A stretch of 64,000 nt of DNA from Pontibacter sp. SGAir0037. Lineage in GTDB: Bacteria; Bacteroidota; Bacteroidia; Cytophagales; Hymenobacteraceae. Under the pieces are notes generated by a model. It was not told where the DNA came from and made no database searches. It saw only the letters and a program-made list of their open reading frames with translations. The stretch is from contig NZ_CP028092.1 of NCBI RefSeq assembly GCF_005491705.1, positions 3,596,001 through 3,660,000 of the forward strand, given 5' to 3'. The translations under genes and the position numbers were made by a program. Each line of letters begins with the position of its first letter. Position 1 is the stretch's first letter. This document shows, piece after piece, positions 63,938-64,000 of this stretch.

Positions 63938-64000
63938 ATGGACGGAAGAAAAAGAGCAAATATCAAACCTGGCCTGCACGTAAACATTGTCATGAAAGAA
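63938..64000 (+). CDS. YwbE family protein, first 21 codons (runs off the right edge)
   Basis: ATG at 63938 opens a frame to the window edge. MDGRKRANIKPGLHVNIVMK matches the start of YwbE-family proteins (about 65 residues, DUF2196) of unknown function, whose N-terminus reads MDGxxRxNIKPGxxVxIV. Only the start is visible; the stop lies outside. Confidence 0.8.
   Translation, partial: MDGRKRANIKPGLHVNIVMKE

Noticed and set aside
63655-63993. 112-codon minus-strand frame at the right edge
   Set aside because: Overlaps the clear start of a YwbE-family gene on the plus strand and has no family resemblance.
1-64000. tRNA, rRNA, CRISPR, transposase or integrase
   Set aside because: None of the tell-tale sequences was seen when reading both strands; no regular spaced repeats of CRISPR type exist.

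Overview
The window is a stretch of chromosome from a Bacteroidota bacterium, most likely a Cytophagales member of the Pontibacter/Hymenobacter type. This rests on Bacteroidota-type promoters (TTTG then TAnnTTTG) before several genes, the BtuB plus BtuG-like B12 uptake pair, the fused ABC permease/M1 peptidase, the lipoprotein and OmpA repertoire, and the overall gene set. The genus is inferred, not proven. Almost everything is housekeeping or core accessory. I see no rRNA, tRNA, CRISPR array, transposase, prophage or defence island.

Region by region. 1-10.5 kb: the start of a two-component-type beta-propeller sensor that runs off the left edge; a YdeI-like protein; a 3-methyladenine DNA glycosylase; a cobalamin riboswitch driving btuB and a BtuG-like surface lipoprotein; small envelope proteins; a B12-binding radical SAM protein. 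10.5-25.8 kb: lipoproteins, a GNAT acetyltransferase, uvrB, aspS, a two-lobed aspartic protease, GtrA, an ABC ATPase followed by a 1210-residue permease/M1-peptidase fusion, tadA and superoxide dismutase. 25.9-38.7 kb: DsbD, a CorC-type membrane protein, gamma carbonic anhydrase, a radical SAM protein, a RidA-family protein, an AbgT transporter, LD-carboxypeptidase, an endonuclease III-like enzyme, a metallo-beta-lactamase-fold hydrolase and a DUF2238 membrane protein. 38.8-47.4 kb: two adjacent OmpA/glycine-zipper lipoproteins, accD, class I fructose-bisphosphate aldolase, an alpha/beta hydrolase, DUF502, and a small lipoprotein-cmk-ispH operon. 47.4-64 kb: adenine deaminase, TauE/SafE, a response regulator, a cystathionine beta-synthase-like enzyme, sucD, divergent oxyR/dps with a recognisable OxyR box, proB-proA, rny, a possible 6S-like RNA, zapA, a coiled-coil protein, pheT, a DUF1684 lipid-or-envelope-associated protein, and the first codons of a YwbE-family gene.

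How genes work together. The riboswitch, BtuB, BtuG-like protein and B12-type radical SAM enzyme form a B12 acquisition and use theme. OxyR, Dps and SOD cover oxidative stress. pheT, the coiled-coil gene, zapA and rny lie in one direction and probably share transcription. proB and proA form the first two steps of proline synthesis.

The least explained signal is a set of short tandem repeats with a period of 7 or 8 bases placed exactly at gene borders: an inverted pair of five-octamer arrays around 49.0-49.3 kb, a degenerate heptamer counterpart after dps, and single heptamer arrays 9-10 bases before two start codons. Nearly every unit carries TAA, and a period of 7 or 8 puts stops in all frames. 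I know of no described family for these.
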